Positions 19,757 to 27,551 of a DNA stretch of 32,322 bases are shown in pieces. The DNA comes from Prochlorococcus sp. AG-418-O03. GTDB lineage: Bacteria; Cyanobacteriota; Cyanobacteriia; PCC-6307; Cyanobiaceae. Each line of letters starts with the position of its first letter. The stretch's first letter is position 1. The stretch is from contig QCMJ01000011.1 in assembly GCA_003213855.1 (NCBI GenBank), forward strand, positions 1 to 32,322, read 5' to 3'. The position numbers and the translations under genes are program-made. The notes beneath the pieces were generated by a model, which worked only from the letters and a program-made list of their open reading frames with translations, had not been told where the DNA came from and did not search any database.

Positions 19757-20008
19757 ATGTGCATTTGCATCAACTGTAAATGGGTTGATAGATGTATCAC
19801 ATATCATGATGTTGAGAATAATCATGGTGTTGATCATATTTGTGATCTGCCTGATTTTAAAGCAAAAAAACCATTCATTCATGTCAATATAGTTAAAGAC
19901 ATTAATGGTGATTATAAAACTGATTGGGATGTTCAATCTTGTGAAAGTTTTGAAAATGAATTTGGTAAATGGTCTAAGTGTAATCCAGGTATGGAATTAC
20001 CTGTTTAA
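19757..20008 (+). CDS. ycf34: Ycf34 protein, probable Fe-S protein
   Basis: An 83-residue protein of the Ycf34 family found in cyanobacteria and red-lineage plastids. The N terminus MCICINCKWVDRCITYH carries Cys2, Cys4, Cys7 and Cys13; Cys29, Cys62 and Cys75 follow. The Synechocystis homolog is reported to bind an iron-sulfur cluster and to affect photosynthetic electron transport; that is family knowledge, not visible here. The ATG lies 14 bases from the divergent CCA-enzyme start, and the TsaB-like gene follows 9 bases downstream, preceded by an AAAGG ribosome site. Confidence 0.88.
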   Translation: MCICINCKWVDRCITYHDVENNHGVDHICDLPDFKAKKPFIHVNIVKDINGDYKTDWDVQSCESFENEFGKWSKCNPGMELPV

Positions 20009-20017
20009 AGGTAATAG

Positions 20018-20671
20018 ATGACGAGTAAACTCAAACAGAGAGAAAATTACCCTACATTAGTGATTCATAGCACAGACAATTCTTTTGGCTTTGGATATAG
20101 AAAAAACAGTACCCTTGAATCTGATAAATTATTTATCAAAAAATTTGATAATGACCTTTGCAACAACTTAATTAATGATCTTAACAAATTCATTTCCAAA
20201 GAAAATTTACAAAAAATAAATAAGTTATCTGTCAGCATAGGGCCAGCAAATTTTAATGCTTCACGACTTATTGTAGTTTTAGCAAGAACTATCTCACAAC
20301 AAATAAATTGTCCTCTAGACAGTTTTACTTCATTTGAAATAATGGCAAAAAGAATTGCATCAAAAAATAATATCTTTAGAAACAAAACATCATTCTGGAT
20401 TTACAAAAGATTAAAACGAAAGGGTTTAATTGCAGGTAAATATGAAATTTGTCATAAAGAAAATAACTCCTCTGATCTAGTAATTCGAGAAACAGTTTTA
20501 CCAAAAGTTGTCAAAGAACTTGAGAGTAAAGAACTTACTTTTGAGGCTAATTATGATGATAAAGAAGATTTAAAAGAACTATTAAACCTAGCAAATAAAA
20601 ATTCATTAAATTCAAATTTAGACTCCTGGAGCAAAGTTTTGCCTCTTTACCCTATTTCTCCAATTAACTAA
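20018..20671 (+). CDS. tsaB: TsaB-like protein (tRNA t6A synthesis partner)
   Basis: A 217-residue member of the TsaB/YeaZ family, the non-catalytic partner of TsaD in making threonylcarbamoyl-adenosine at position 37 of ANN-decoding tRNAs. The fold signals are present but altered. The usual N-terminal LAIDTS reads LVIHSTDNSFGFG (residues 14-26). The usual GPGSFTGLR reads GPANFNASRL at 75-84, and the following LARTISQQINCPLDSFTSFE fits the family helix and strand. It is possibly co-transcribed with ycf34 (9-base gap, AAAGG site upstream). It ends 4 bases from the convergent plsC. Assignment is good at family level, less sure for function. Confidence 0.75.
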   Translation: MTSKLKQRENYPTLVIHSTDNSFGFGYRKNSTLESDKLFIKKFDNDLCNNLINDLNKFISKENLQKINKLSVSIGPANFNASRLIVVLARTISQQINCPLDSFTSFEIMAKRIASKNNIFRNKTSFWIYKRLKRKGLIAGKYEICHKENNSSDLVIRETVLPKVVKELESKELTFEANYDDKEDLKELLNLANKNSLNSNLDSWSKVLPLYPISPIN

Positions 20672-20675
20672 ATAT

Positions 20676-21296
20676 TCATCCAATTAAATTATTAATTTTT
20701 TCTTGAAGGTATACTGTTGCAGACTTCAGATCATCTCTTGATGAACTCTGTGGAGGTTGAACAGGTTTTCCTACTTTAATAACTATTTTTGAAAACAAAG
20801 GAATAAAAAATTTAAATCTTATTAGTCTATGAGAATTAACTATTGCAACAGGCAATAATAATTTTTGATTTTTAAAGGCTAATAATGCTGCACCTTGTTT
20901 GGGCTTATTCACTCGACCATTTTTTTGACGCGTACCATCTAGAAATATTCCAATACTATTATCATTTGATAATTTTTTACATGCTGTTTTAATGGTATTT
21001 TTATCCACAATTCCTCTTTTTACAGGATAAGCTCCACAAGCCTTGATAATAACCCCAAGTAGAGGTATTTTAAATAGCTCTGCCTTGGCCATGAAAGATA
21101 TATTACGTCCAAGAGCATGACCCAACAAAGGAGGGTCAAGCAAAGAACCATGATTAGAAACCATTATAAAAGAATTTTTTTGCGGAATATTTTCTCTACC
21201 TATTAAATGACCTCTTAATACAAATTTATAAATTGGAAATACAAAAAGTTTGCTAACTAATTGATAGATTAATTGTTGAAAAACATCATTTTTCAT
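20676..21296 (-). CDS. plsC: 1-acyl-sn-glycerol-3-phosphate acyltransferase
   Basis: Transfers the second acyl chain to lysophosphatidate to give phosphatidic acid, the precursor of all membrane glycerolipids. The 206-residue protein has the acyltransferase HX4D motif NHGSLLD (His49, Asp54). The glycerol-phosphate-binding motif is FLDGTRQKNGR in place of the usual FPEGTRS, keeping the GTR core. A hydrophobic N-terminal segment probably docks it on the membrane. It is the last gene of the rpaB-plsX-fabH-fabD-plsC run, starting 6 bases after fabD, and works one step downstream of PlsX/PlsY. Confidence 0.9.
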   Translation of the reverse strand: MKNDVFQQLIYQLVSKLFVFPIYKFVLRGHLIGRENIPQKNSFIMVSNHGSLLDPPLLGHALGRNISFMAKAELFKIPLLGVIIKACGAYPVKRGIVDKNTIKTACKKLSNDNSIGIFLDGTRQKNGRVNKPKQGAALLAFKNQKLLLPVAIVNSHRLIRFKFFIPLFSKIVIKVGKPVQPPQSSSRDDLKSATVYLQEKINNLIG

Positions 21297-21302
21297 ACTT
21301 GA

Positions 21303-22199
21303 TTAATAAGTTATTTGATTAGAAGATGAAACTTGAGAAATTTTTAAATCTTTCATATGTCTTTTTGCTAAACCGCTAAGCACATTTGATGGGCCAATTT
21401 CAACAAAATGAAGATCATTATCTTTTGCCATTAAATCCATAGTTTCTCGCCACCTTACGCCATTACACATTTGATTTTCCAATCTAGTTTTAAGCTCATC
21501 AGGATCATCACATAATGAAGGCTCATAATTACTTATTACGGGGAAAGAAGGATTTTTAAACTTAATCTGTTTTAAATACTCAGAAAATTTAACTGCAGGC
21601 TCATCCATGAATGGTGAATGGAATGCACCTGAAACATTTAATTTTAGGAATCTTTTACAAGAAATTTCTTTCGATAAATTGTCTAACTCTTCATTAGATC
21701 CTGATAAGACAACTTGGGAAGAGCTATTATCATTAGCAATTACAACATCTTCACTTTTTTTGACTAATAAATCGAGTTCATTTCTATCAAAACCAATTAC
21801 TGCTGCCATAGATCCTTGCCCAGCATTTACCATTAATTGAGATCTTACTTTTATTAGTGATACGCAGTCTTCGAATGAAAAAACATCCGCACAATATAAT
21901 GCAGTTATTTCTCCCAGACTATGCCCAGCAACATAATTTGGTTTAAAACCATTTTCTTTTAAGGCATCTAATAAAATTGATTCAACCAAAAAAAGACAGA
22001 TTTGTGTATTTCTTGTATTATTCAAATCACAAACAGGATTTGTTGGATCAGAATTTAACTCGCAAATTTCAAATAAATTTCTCTCAAATATCTCAGAAGC
22101 ATAACTAAACCTCTCTTTTGTGTTCGGCAAATTTTCAATTTGTTTTGCCATTCCAATTTTTTGCGAACCCTGTCCAGGGAATACCCATGCAACTGTCAT
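21303..22199 (-). CDS. fabD: malonyl-CoA:ACP transacylase
   Basis: Moves malonyl groups from CoA to acyl carrier protein to feed fatty-acid elongation. The 298-residue protein starts MTVAWVFPGQGSQ, the standard family N terminus, so the ATG at 22199 is preferred over an upstream in-frame start at 22226 that would overlap fabH. The catalytic Ser94 lies in GHSLGE, and GAFHSPFM holds the active-site His. It is 17 bases after fabH and 6 bases before plsC. Confidence 0.95.
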   Translation of the reverse strand: MTVAWVFPGQGSQKIGMAKQIENLPNTKERFSYASEIFERNLFEICELNSDPTNPVCDLNNTRNTQICLFLVESILLDALKENGFKPNYVAGHSLGEITALYCADVFSFEDCVSLIKVRSQLMVNAGQGSMAAVIGFDRNELDLLVKKSEDVVIANDNSSSQVVLSGSNEELDNLSKEISCKRFLKLNVSGAFHSPFMDEPAVKFSEYLKQIKFKNPSFPVISNYEPSLCDDPDELKTRLENQMCNGVRWRETMDLMAKDNDLHFVEIGPSNVLSGLAKRHMKDLKISQVSSSNQITY

Positions 22200-22216
22200 A
22201 ATGTTCCTATTTTGTT

Positions 22217-23224
22217 TTAACCCCATTTAATTAGGGCTGCACCCCAACTTAACCCAGCACCGAAACCACTTGTAGCAATAATATCATTTTGTTTAATTCT
22301 ATAATCTCTTATAGCCTCATCCATCATTAGTGGAATAGTTGCTGCTGAAGTATTGCCATATTTTTCTAAATTGCTAAGAATTTTTTCTCTGGGAATTTTT
22401 AACCTTTCTCCTACAGAATCCAATATTCTTTGATTAGCTTGATGCAGCAAGAGCCAATCAACTTGATCTGAATTATATTTCATTTTTTTCAACAACTTTT
22501 CAAGAATTATGGGAACTTCTTTAACTGCGAATTTATAAACTTCCTGACCATTCATCTGAATTGGAGAAAAACCACCATTTAAAAAGTCAATTTCATCAAC
22601 TATTGAATCCTTATTATTTGTTGATGGAAGATTAAGAAAAGAACCCCTCCCCCCATCAGTTCTCATATCAAAACCTATAAAATTATCAAATTCATTTGTG
22701 GCTTCAATTGCTAATGCACCGGCACCATCTCCAAAGAGAATACAACTTCTTCTATCGTTCCAATCAACAAAACTTGATAATTGATCTGCTCCAATAACAA
22801 TAGCCCTTTTAAAACTACCCCCTTTTAAAAATTGTGAGGCTGTTATTAAGGCAAATAAAAAACCACTACAAGCTGCAGTTAAATCGAAAGCTACAGCATT
22901 AGCTGCCCCTAATTTAGCTTGAATGGATGGCGCTGATCCAAATAAATCATGCGGAGTAGAAGTAGCTAAAACAATCAAATCAATCGTTTTAATATCCCAA
23001 TTAGCCATTTCTACAGCAGTAAGAGCAGCCTTATAACCCATCTCAGTAACATTATCTTCTAAACTAGAGATTCTTCTCTCAGAAATGCCAGTTCTAGATT
23101 TTATCCATTCATTGCTTGTATCAACTTTTTGACTAATTTTTTGATTAGTTAGGATTTGATCAGGTACATAACTTCCGCTTCCCTTGAATGCCACTCCAAT
23201 CTGATTAAAATTTATTCCTTCCAA
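22217..23224 (-). CDS. fabH: beta-ketoacyl-ACP synthase III
   Basis: Starts fatty-acid synthesis by condensing acetyl-CoA with malonyl-ACP. The complete catalytic triad is visible in the 335 residues: Cys119 in TAACSGF, His261 in LLHQANQRI and Asn291 in YGNTSAA. The start is TTG at 23224; homology to the family begins about 7 residues in and no ATG fits. A 53-base gap with a strong inverted repeat separates it from plsX upstream. fabD follows. Confidence 0.95.
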   Translation of the reverse strand: MEGINFNQIGVAFKGSGSYVPDQILTNQKISQKVDTSNEWIKSRTGISERRISSLEDNVTEMGYKAALTAVEMANWDIKTIDLIVLATSTPHDLFGSAPSIQAKLGAANAVAFDLTAACSGFLFALITASQFLKGGSFKRAIVIGADQLSSFVDWNDRRSCILFGDGAGALAIEATNEFDNFIGFDMRTDGGRGSFLNLPSTNNKDSIVDEIDFLNGGFSPIQMNGQEVYKFAVKEVPIILEKLLKKMKYNSDQVDWLLLHQANQRILDSVGERLKIPREKILSNLEKYGNTSAATIPLMMDEAIRDYRIKQNDIIATSGFGAGLSWGAALIKWG

Positions 23225-23248
23225 AAGAATTTTTTAGTTACTTATATT

Positions 23249-23268
23249 AGTCAAACATAAATTTGACT
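23249..23268 (-). promoter_or_regulatory. inverted repeat between plsX and fabH
   Basis: Perfect 7-base arms AGTCAAA and TTTGACT flank a 6-base centre in the only sizeable gap within the rpaB-plsX-fabH-fabD-plsC run. On the minus strand a TTGAGT box overlaps its upstream arm and an ATATAAG box follows closely, so it lies across a possible fabH promoter as an operator would. No T-run follows directly, which argues against a simple terminator. The function is not shown. Confidence 0.45.
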
Positions 23269-23277
23269 CAATATGTT

Positions 23278-24696
23278 TTATGAATTTAAAACTTGAAGCT
23301 TTTGCAGTTGATTTAAATTGTCCATAACACCATGATGCACTGCAGAGTGAGCCAATCGAAGAGCACTAACTACTGATAAAGATTTGCTACTTCCATGACC
23401 AATAACGCAAATACCATTCACCCCAAGTAATAAAGCTCCTCCATGTTCAGCATGATCTAACCTTTTCTTAATTCTAAGAAGATTACTTTTTAAAAAAGCT
23501 GATCCAACTTTCCCCCGCCTTCCACGTGGTAGCTCAGATCTCAAAATATCTAATAAAACTCCTCCCACAGATTCAAGAAATTTCAATAATATATTTCCAG
23601 TAAATCCATCACAGACTACTACGTCGAAACTGCCTGATAATACATCTCGCCCTTCACAATTACCTCCAAAGTCAAAACTTTTTTCAGAAGATAATAATTC
23701 AAATGTTTTTAGGGATAAATCATTACCTTTACATTCTTCTTCTCCGATATTTAAAAGACCAATTCTTGGTTTTTGTACTTGTAGGACATCCTTTGCATAA
23801 ATATTACCTAGAAGAGCAAATTGATGCAGATAAGATGGCTTACAATCAGTATTTGCACCTACATCTAAAACTAATACCGGACGAGTTTGATCCCTTGTTG
23901 GAAACAATGCTCCTATAGCTGGTCTCTCAATCCCTTTCAATCTTCCAATTCTAAATATGGCAGAAGCCATCATGGCACCTGAATTGCCCGCTGAGTAGAC
24001 AGCTTCAGCTTTATTATTTCTAACTAAATCCATTGCAACGTTTATACTTGCATTTTTCTTTTTTCTAACTGCGGTAGCTTCTTCATTCATCCCAATAGGC
24101 TCTCCACTATCAATTAATTCAAGACGATTATTATCTATTTCATTTTCTAATAATTCTACTAAACCAGTTTTTTCTGCTGCATCTTTAACTTTTTCAATGT
24201 TGCCGACAAACTTTATATTTATTGGAAATCTACTTATTGCTTCTAGGCAACCCTCAAGAATGGGACTAGGAGCATAATCTCCACCCATCCCATCAACTGC
24301 AATCCAAATTCTTTTAGATTGAGATTCCTCTACCCTATCTAAAATATTATCGTTATTTTGTAATCTTTTTAATGGATCAAAAACTAATGGCTGTAATGTA
24401 TTTTTAGCTATTGTACTGGCATTTGAAACTACACTACTAGCAGTATTAACAACAGATTCAGCACTTGAAACTACATTACCTGCAACATTACCTGCAACAT
24501 TACCTGCAACATTACTAGCTGTGGTTACTACTGATCCAGCACCAGAAACCATATTACCCGCAACATTACTAGCCGTTGCTGCAGAACTTGCAGCAGTATC
24601 AACTATAGAAGTCACGGCCGAATTTCTTTTGTACCAAATAACTAATCTTCTAATAGCTCTGGACTTGTTAATTTTTTGCGCTGTTTCTTTCCCCAT
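23278..24696 (-). CDS. plsX: phosphate acyltransferase PlsX with repetitive N-terminal extension
   Basis: Makes acyl-phosphate from acyl-ACP for PlsY, the first step of phospholipid synthesis. The catalytic domain starts near residue 130 (RIWIAVDGMGGDYAPSP) and runs to the end, with the usual GLLNIGEEECKGNDL and VVCDGFTGNILLK. PlsX proteins are normally about 330-350 residues; this one has 472 because of a 128-residue N-terminal extension. The extension has a basic segment (residues 1-27) and then six 11-residue units (34-99) poor in charge and rich in Ala, Val, Ser, Asn and Gly. The units place hydrophobic residues at positions 1, 2, 5, 6 and 9. The ATG follows the rpaB stop with no spacer, so the pair is coupled. 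Confidence 0.93.
   Translation of the reverse strand: MGKETAQKINKSRAIRRLVIWYKRNSAVTSIVDTAASSAATASNVAGNMVSGAGSVVTTASNVAGNVAGNVAGNVVSSAESVVNTASSVVSNASTIAKNTLQPLVFDPLKRLQNNDNILDRVEESQSKRIWIAVDGMGGDYAPSPILEGCLEAISRFPINIKFVGNIEKVKDAAEKTGLVELLENEIDNNRLELIDSGEPIGMNEEATAVRKKKNASINVAMDLVRNNKAEAVYSAGNSGAMMASAIFRIGRLKGIERPAIGALFPTRDQTRPVLVLDVGANTDCKPSYLHQFALLGNIYAKDVLQVQKPRIGLLNIGEEECKGNDLSLKTFELLSSEKSFDFGGNCEGRDVLSGSFDVVVCDGFTGNILLKFLESVGGVLLDILRSELPRGRRGKVGSAFLKSNLLRIKKRLDHAEHGGALLLGVNGICVIGHGSSKSLSVVSALRLAHSAVHHGVMDNLNQLQKLQVLNS
24475..24514 (-). repeat. 12-base tandem repeat inside plsX
   Basis: Three perfect copies of ATTACCTGCAAC (plus strand), 24475-24510, followed by a four-base partial copy. 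They encode Val-Ala-Gly-Asn three times in the PlsX N-terminal extension. A degenerate copy lies near 24554. In-frame 12-base units can be gained or lost by replication slippage without breaking the gene, so the length of this segment may vary between strains. Confidence 0.9.
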
Positions 24697-25443
24697 TTAT
24701 TTACCATCAAAAGGAGCAATATCGACAATCCGTTGGAAAAGATATCCTGTACCCCTTGCTGTCAAAATTAATTCAGGATTTGCTGGATCAGCCTCCAGTT
24801 TTGATCTTAATCTTGAAATATGAACATCAACAACTCTTGTATCTACATGTCTCTCAGGGGTATATCCCCAAACTTCTTTCAAAATCTCTCCTCTACTAAA
24901 TGGCTCTCCTGACCTACTGACCAAAAGCTCTAATAGACTAAATTCCATACCAGTTAATCTAATTCTCTCATCACTTTTAAAAACTTGTCTTCGATTTGTA
25001 TCAATTTTTATATCAGTAACCAAAATTAATCCTGAATTAGGCATTCCAGGAATTTGCTCTTTGTCGATTCTTCTAAGAACGCACCTAATTCTAGCTTCTA
25101 ACTCCTTTGGGCTAAATGGTTTTACTACGTAATCATCAGCCCCTAATTCTAAACCTGTTATCCTATCTGCAACATCTCCTAAAGCAGTTAACATAACAAT
25201 TGGGACATCAGAATCTTTTCTTAACTCTTGACAAACTCCATAACCATCTAACTTTGGCATCATGACGTCAAGCACTACTAAATCAGGTTCATAATCTTTA
25301 AATAACTTCAGTGCTTCTTTGCCATCACTTGCAGTTACAACTTTGTAGCCAATCATGGAGAGACGTGTCTCCAGAATTCTTCTAATACTTGCCTCGTCAT
25401 CTGCGACAAGTATAGTTTCTTTAGTTTGACTAGATAGAGCCAT
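24697..25443 (-). CDS. rpaB: OmpR-type response regulator RpaB (Ycf27)
   Basis: Light- and redox-responsive regulator, known in cyanobacteria to be phosphorylated by the kinase Hik33/NblS and to bind HLR1 sites at photosystem I and high-light genes. The 248 residues hold a receiver domain with acidic pocket Asp15/Asp16, phospho-acceptor Asp59 in VLDVMMPKLDG, Thr86 and Lys108. The winged-helix DNA-binding domain is in the C-terminal half ([25 protein letters not shown]). The recognition region and the acidic linker fit RpaB rather than RpaA, which is also in this window. It heads the plsX-fabH-fabD-plsC run. The kinase gene is not in the window. Confidence 0.93.
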   Translation of the reverse strand: MALSSQTKETILVADDEASIRRILETRLSMIGYKVVTASDGKEALKLFKDYEPDLVVLDVMMPKLDGYGVCQELRKDSDVPIVMLTALGDVADRITGLELGADDYVVKPFSPKELEARIRCVLRRIDKEQIPGMPNSGLILVTDIKIDTNRRQVFKSDERIRLTGMEFSLLELLVSRSGEPFSRGEILKEVWGYTPERHVDTRVVDVHISRLRSKLEADPANPELILTARGTGYLFQRIVDIAPFDGK

Positions 25444-25478
25444 TTGTTTCTATTAGCTAATCAGTAAGAGAATTTATT

Positions 25479-25494
25479 ATTAACCTAATCTAAC
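25479..25494 (-). promoter_or_regulatory. HLR1-like site upstream of rpaB
   Basis: The minus-strand sequence GTTAGATTAGGTTAAT matches the RpaB-binding HLR1 consensus (two KTTACAWW half-sites spaced as a direct repeat) at 11 of 14 fixed positions. The half-site spacing is correct and WW follows the second half. It lies 36-51 bases before the rpaB start, in the 107-base gap shared with radA. Both half-sites lack the consensus C, so binding is uncertain. Confidence 0.3.
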
Positions 25495-25550
25495 TTGTAG
25501 AGGGGCAATATCCCAAACATTCTAGTTCTATTACTTCATTCAGAGACTAA

Positions 25551-26912
25551 ATGTCTAGCAAATTATCTACTTTTATTTGTCAGAATTGCGGATCTGAAAC
25601 TTCTCAATACTTTGGTAGATGCCTAAATTGCAACTCATGGAATTCCATTGTTGAAGAGATAAAAAGTAAGAGATCAAAATATCAAGAAATAAAAAATATA
25701 AAACATAGTAAAAAATCTATTCCGTTTAATGAGATTTCATCAAAAAAGATATCAAGATTTACAAGTGGTTTTAGAGAATTTGATCGAGTGCTTGGAGGTG
25801 GAATAGTACCTGGATCTGTTGTTTTACTAGGAGGAGAACCAGGTATAGGTAAAAGCACAATAGTTCTTCAATCAGCAGGAAAAATATCTCTCAATGAGAA
25901 AGTTTTATATATAACTGCAGAAGAATCTTTAGAACAAGTAAAAATTAGATGGGAAAGATTAAATCAAAAAAGTATTGATTTAAAAATTTTTGCAGAAACC
26001 AATTTATCCCTAATTATTGAAGAGATCAAAAGTGTAAATCCACGTTTCGCAATTATTGATAGTATTCAAGCCATCTATAATCATGAAATGCAAAGTTCTC
26101 CAGGATCGGTTTCTCAAGTTAGAGAATGTTCATCTGCATTGCAAAATCTTGCCAAAGACAATAATATTGCTCTTCTAATAATTGGTCATGTAACCAAAGA
26201 TGGTGCTTTTGCTGGCCCTAAAACTCTAGAGCATTTAGTTGATACAGTAATAAACTTTGAAGGAGATAATATTTCCTCACATAGATTACTAAGAAGTATA
26301 AAAAATAGATTTGGATCCACTTTCGAGATCGGAATTTTTGAAATGCTTGAAGACGGTTTAAGAGAAATAAAAAACCCAAGTTCAATTTTTACAAATAAAG
26401 AAAATATTTCAGGTGTAACAACTACAATTACAAATGAAGGCACTCGACCATTAGCAGTTGATATACAAGCTCTGGTAAACAAAACTTTCTACAGTAACCC
26501 AAGACGTACTACAACTGGAATAAGCATAAATAGATTGCATCAAATTCTAGCTGTTATTGAAAAACACGTAGGGATAAAATTATCTGAATTTGATTGTTAT
26601 ATAGCTACTGGTGGGGGTTTTGAGATTAATGATCCATCATCCGACTTAGGTGTAGCAATATCCATTTTATCAAGTTTGAAAAATATTCCTCCTTTGGCGA
26701 GTAGCTCATTTATTGGGGAATTGGGTTTGAGCGGTCAGGTTAGAAAATCGAATAACCTTCGGACAAAAATAGAAGAAGCTGTAAGGCTAGGGATCAAAAA
26801 TATCGTAGTGCCAAAACTAGAGGAGGAACTAAATAATAATTTTCAAAATTTAATAAATATCAAAGAGATATCCAATATTAAAGAAGCAGTTGATTATTCT
26901 TTATCAAAATAA
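25551..26912 (+). CDS. radA: DNA repair protein RadA
   Basis: RecA-like ATPase that drives branch migration in recombinational repair. The 453-residue protein has the complete RadA layout: a C4 zinc finger (Cys10, Cys13, Cys24, Cys27), Walker A GGEPGIGKST at 94-103, the RadA-specific KNRFG motif at 251-255, and a C-terminal Lon-like domain (EFDCYIATGGGFEINDPSSD, SSFIGELGLSGQVR). It is divergent from rpaB and ends 5 bases from the convergent ycf3. Confidence 0.96.
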   Translation: MSSKLSTFICQNCGSETSQYFGRCLNCNSWNSIVEEIKSKRSKYQEIKNIKHSKKSIPFNEISSKKISRFTSGFREFDRVLGGGIVPGSVVLLGGEPGIGKSTIVLQSAGKISLNEKVLYITAEESLEQVKIRWERLNQKSIDLKIFAETNLSLIIEEIKSVNPRFAIIDSIQAIYNHEMQSSPGSVSQVRECSSALQNLAKDNNIALLIIGHVTKDGAFAGPKTLEHLVDTVINFEGDNISSHRLLRSIKNRFGSTFEIGIFEMLEDGLREIKNPSSIFTNKENISGVTTTITNEGTRPLAVDIQALVNKTFYSNPRRTTTGISINRLHQILAVIEKHVGIKLSEFDCYIATGGGFEINDPSSDLGVAISILSSLKNIPPLASSSFIGELGLSGQVRKSNNLRTKIEEAVRLGIKNIVVPKLEEELNNNFQNLINIKEISNIKEAVDYSLSK

Positions 26913-26917
26913 AAAAA

Positions 26918-27439
26918 TCAAAGGTACATATCAATTGAGCTTCTGCCTGAATTTTTCAACCAATTCTCAATATCTAGATAACCACCTGGATAAAGTCTCA
27001 CTGCTTTAGACCAGACTTCAGCAGCTTTATCAAACCAAATATCTCTCTGATCTAAATCACCATTTTGCTCAGCATATCTTCCCCTTTTTTCATAAATTAA
27101 ACCTATATTTTTCAAGCATGATGGCTGTTTGGGATTTTCTACTAATGCTTTTTCATAAGTTTCAATAGACAAATCCTCTTCACCGTTACTCATATATATA
27201 ATTGCCATATTTTTTAAAGTCTCACCCCTATCAATTTTATTTTCTTCAAGCAATAAGCTCTCTTTGTAATACTCTAATGCTTCGGAATAATCTCCATTAT
27301 TTTGTGCAGCTAAACCATCTCTATAATAAATATATGCCTTTTTTTCTTTCTCAGCGATAGGCATTATTTTTACTATAGATTCTGCAATTACAGTAAAAGC
27401 TTTATCAATAAAATTGTCTCTGTTTTGATTACTAGGCAC
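26918..27439 (-). CDS. ycf3: photosystem I assembly protein Ycf3
   Basis: Chaperone that helps bring PsaA and PsaB together on the thylakoid during photosystem I assembly. The 173-residue length matches the family. Three tetratricopeptide repeats are seen at about 35-68, 72-105 and 109-155. The N terminus [17 protein letters not shown] is the conserved Ycf3 start and follows a GTG codon at 27439. The ending [10 protein letters not shown] is also typical. It is divergent from the copper-ATPase gene across a 112-base gap. Confidence 0.95.
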   Translation of the reverse strand: MPSNQNRDNFIDKAFTVIAESIVKIMPIAEKEKKAYIYYRDGLAAQNNGDYSEALEYYKESLLLEENKIDRGETLKNMAIIYMSNGEEDLSIETYEKALVENPKQPSCLKNIGLIYEKRGRYAEQNGDLDQRDIWFDKAAEVWSKAVRLYPGGYLDIENWLKNSGRSSIDMYL

Positions 27440-27551
27440 TGCTCAAAGTCTAATAAAATTAATATAGTAATTTAAAAAATAACTATTTAAAAAGTCTATT
27501 ACATTTATTATTATAGTTAAATATAAAGTAAAGGATTAATTTGCTTCTATC

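Noticed and set aside
19751..19936. 61-residue open frame opposite ycf34
   Set aside because: It is an antisense shadow of ycf34, with low-complexity Ile/Asn/Met content.
22200..22226. Start of fabD at 22226
   Set aside because: It overlaps fabH, and the conserved FabD N terminus begins at the ATG at 22199.
27498..27513. HLR1-like half-site (ATTACATT) between ycf3 and the copper pump
   Set aside because: Only one half matches well; the second half has three mismatches, which is expected by chance in this AT-rich gap.
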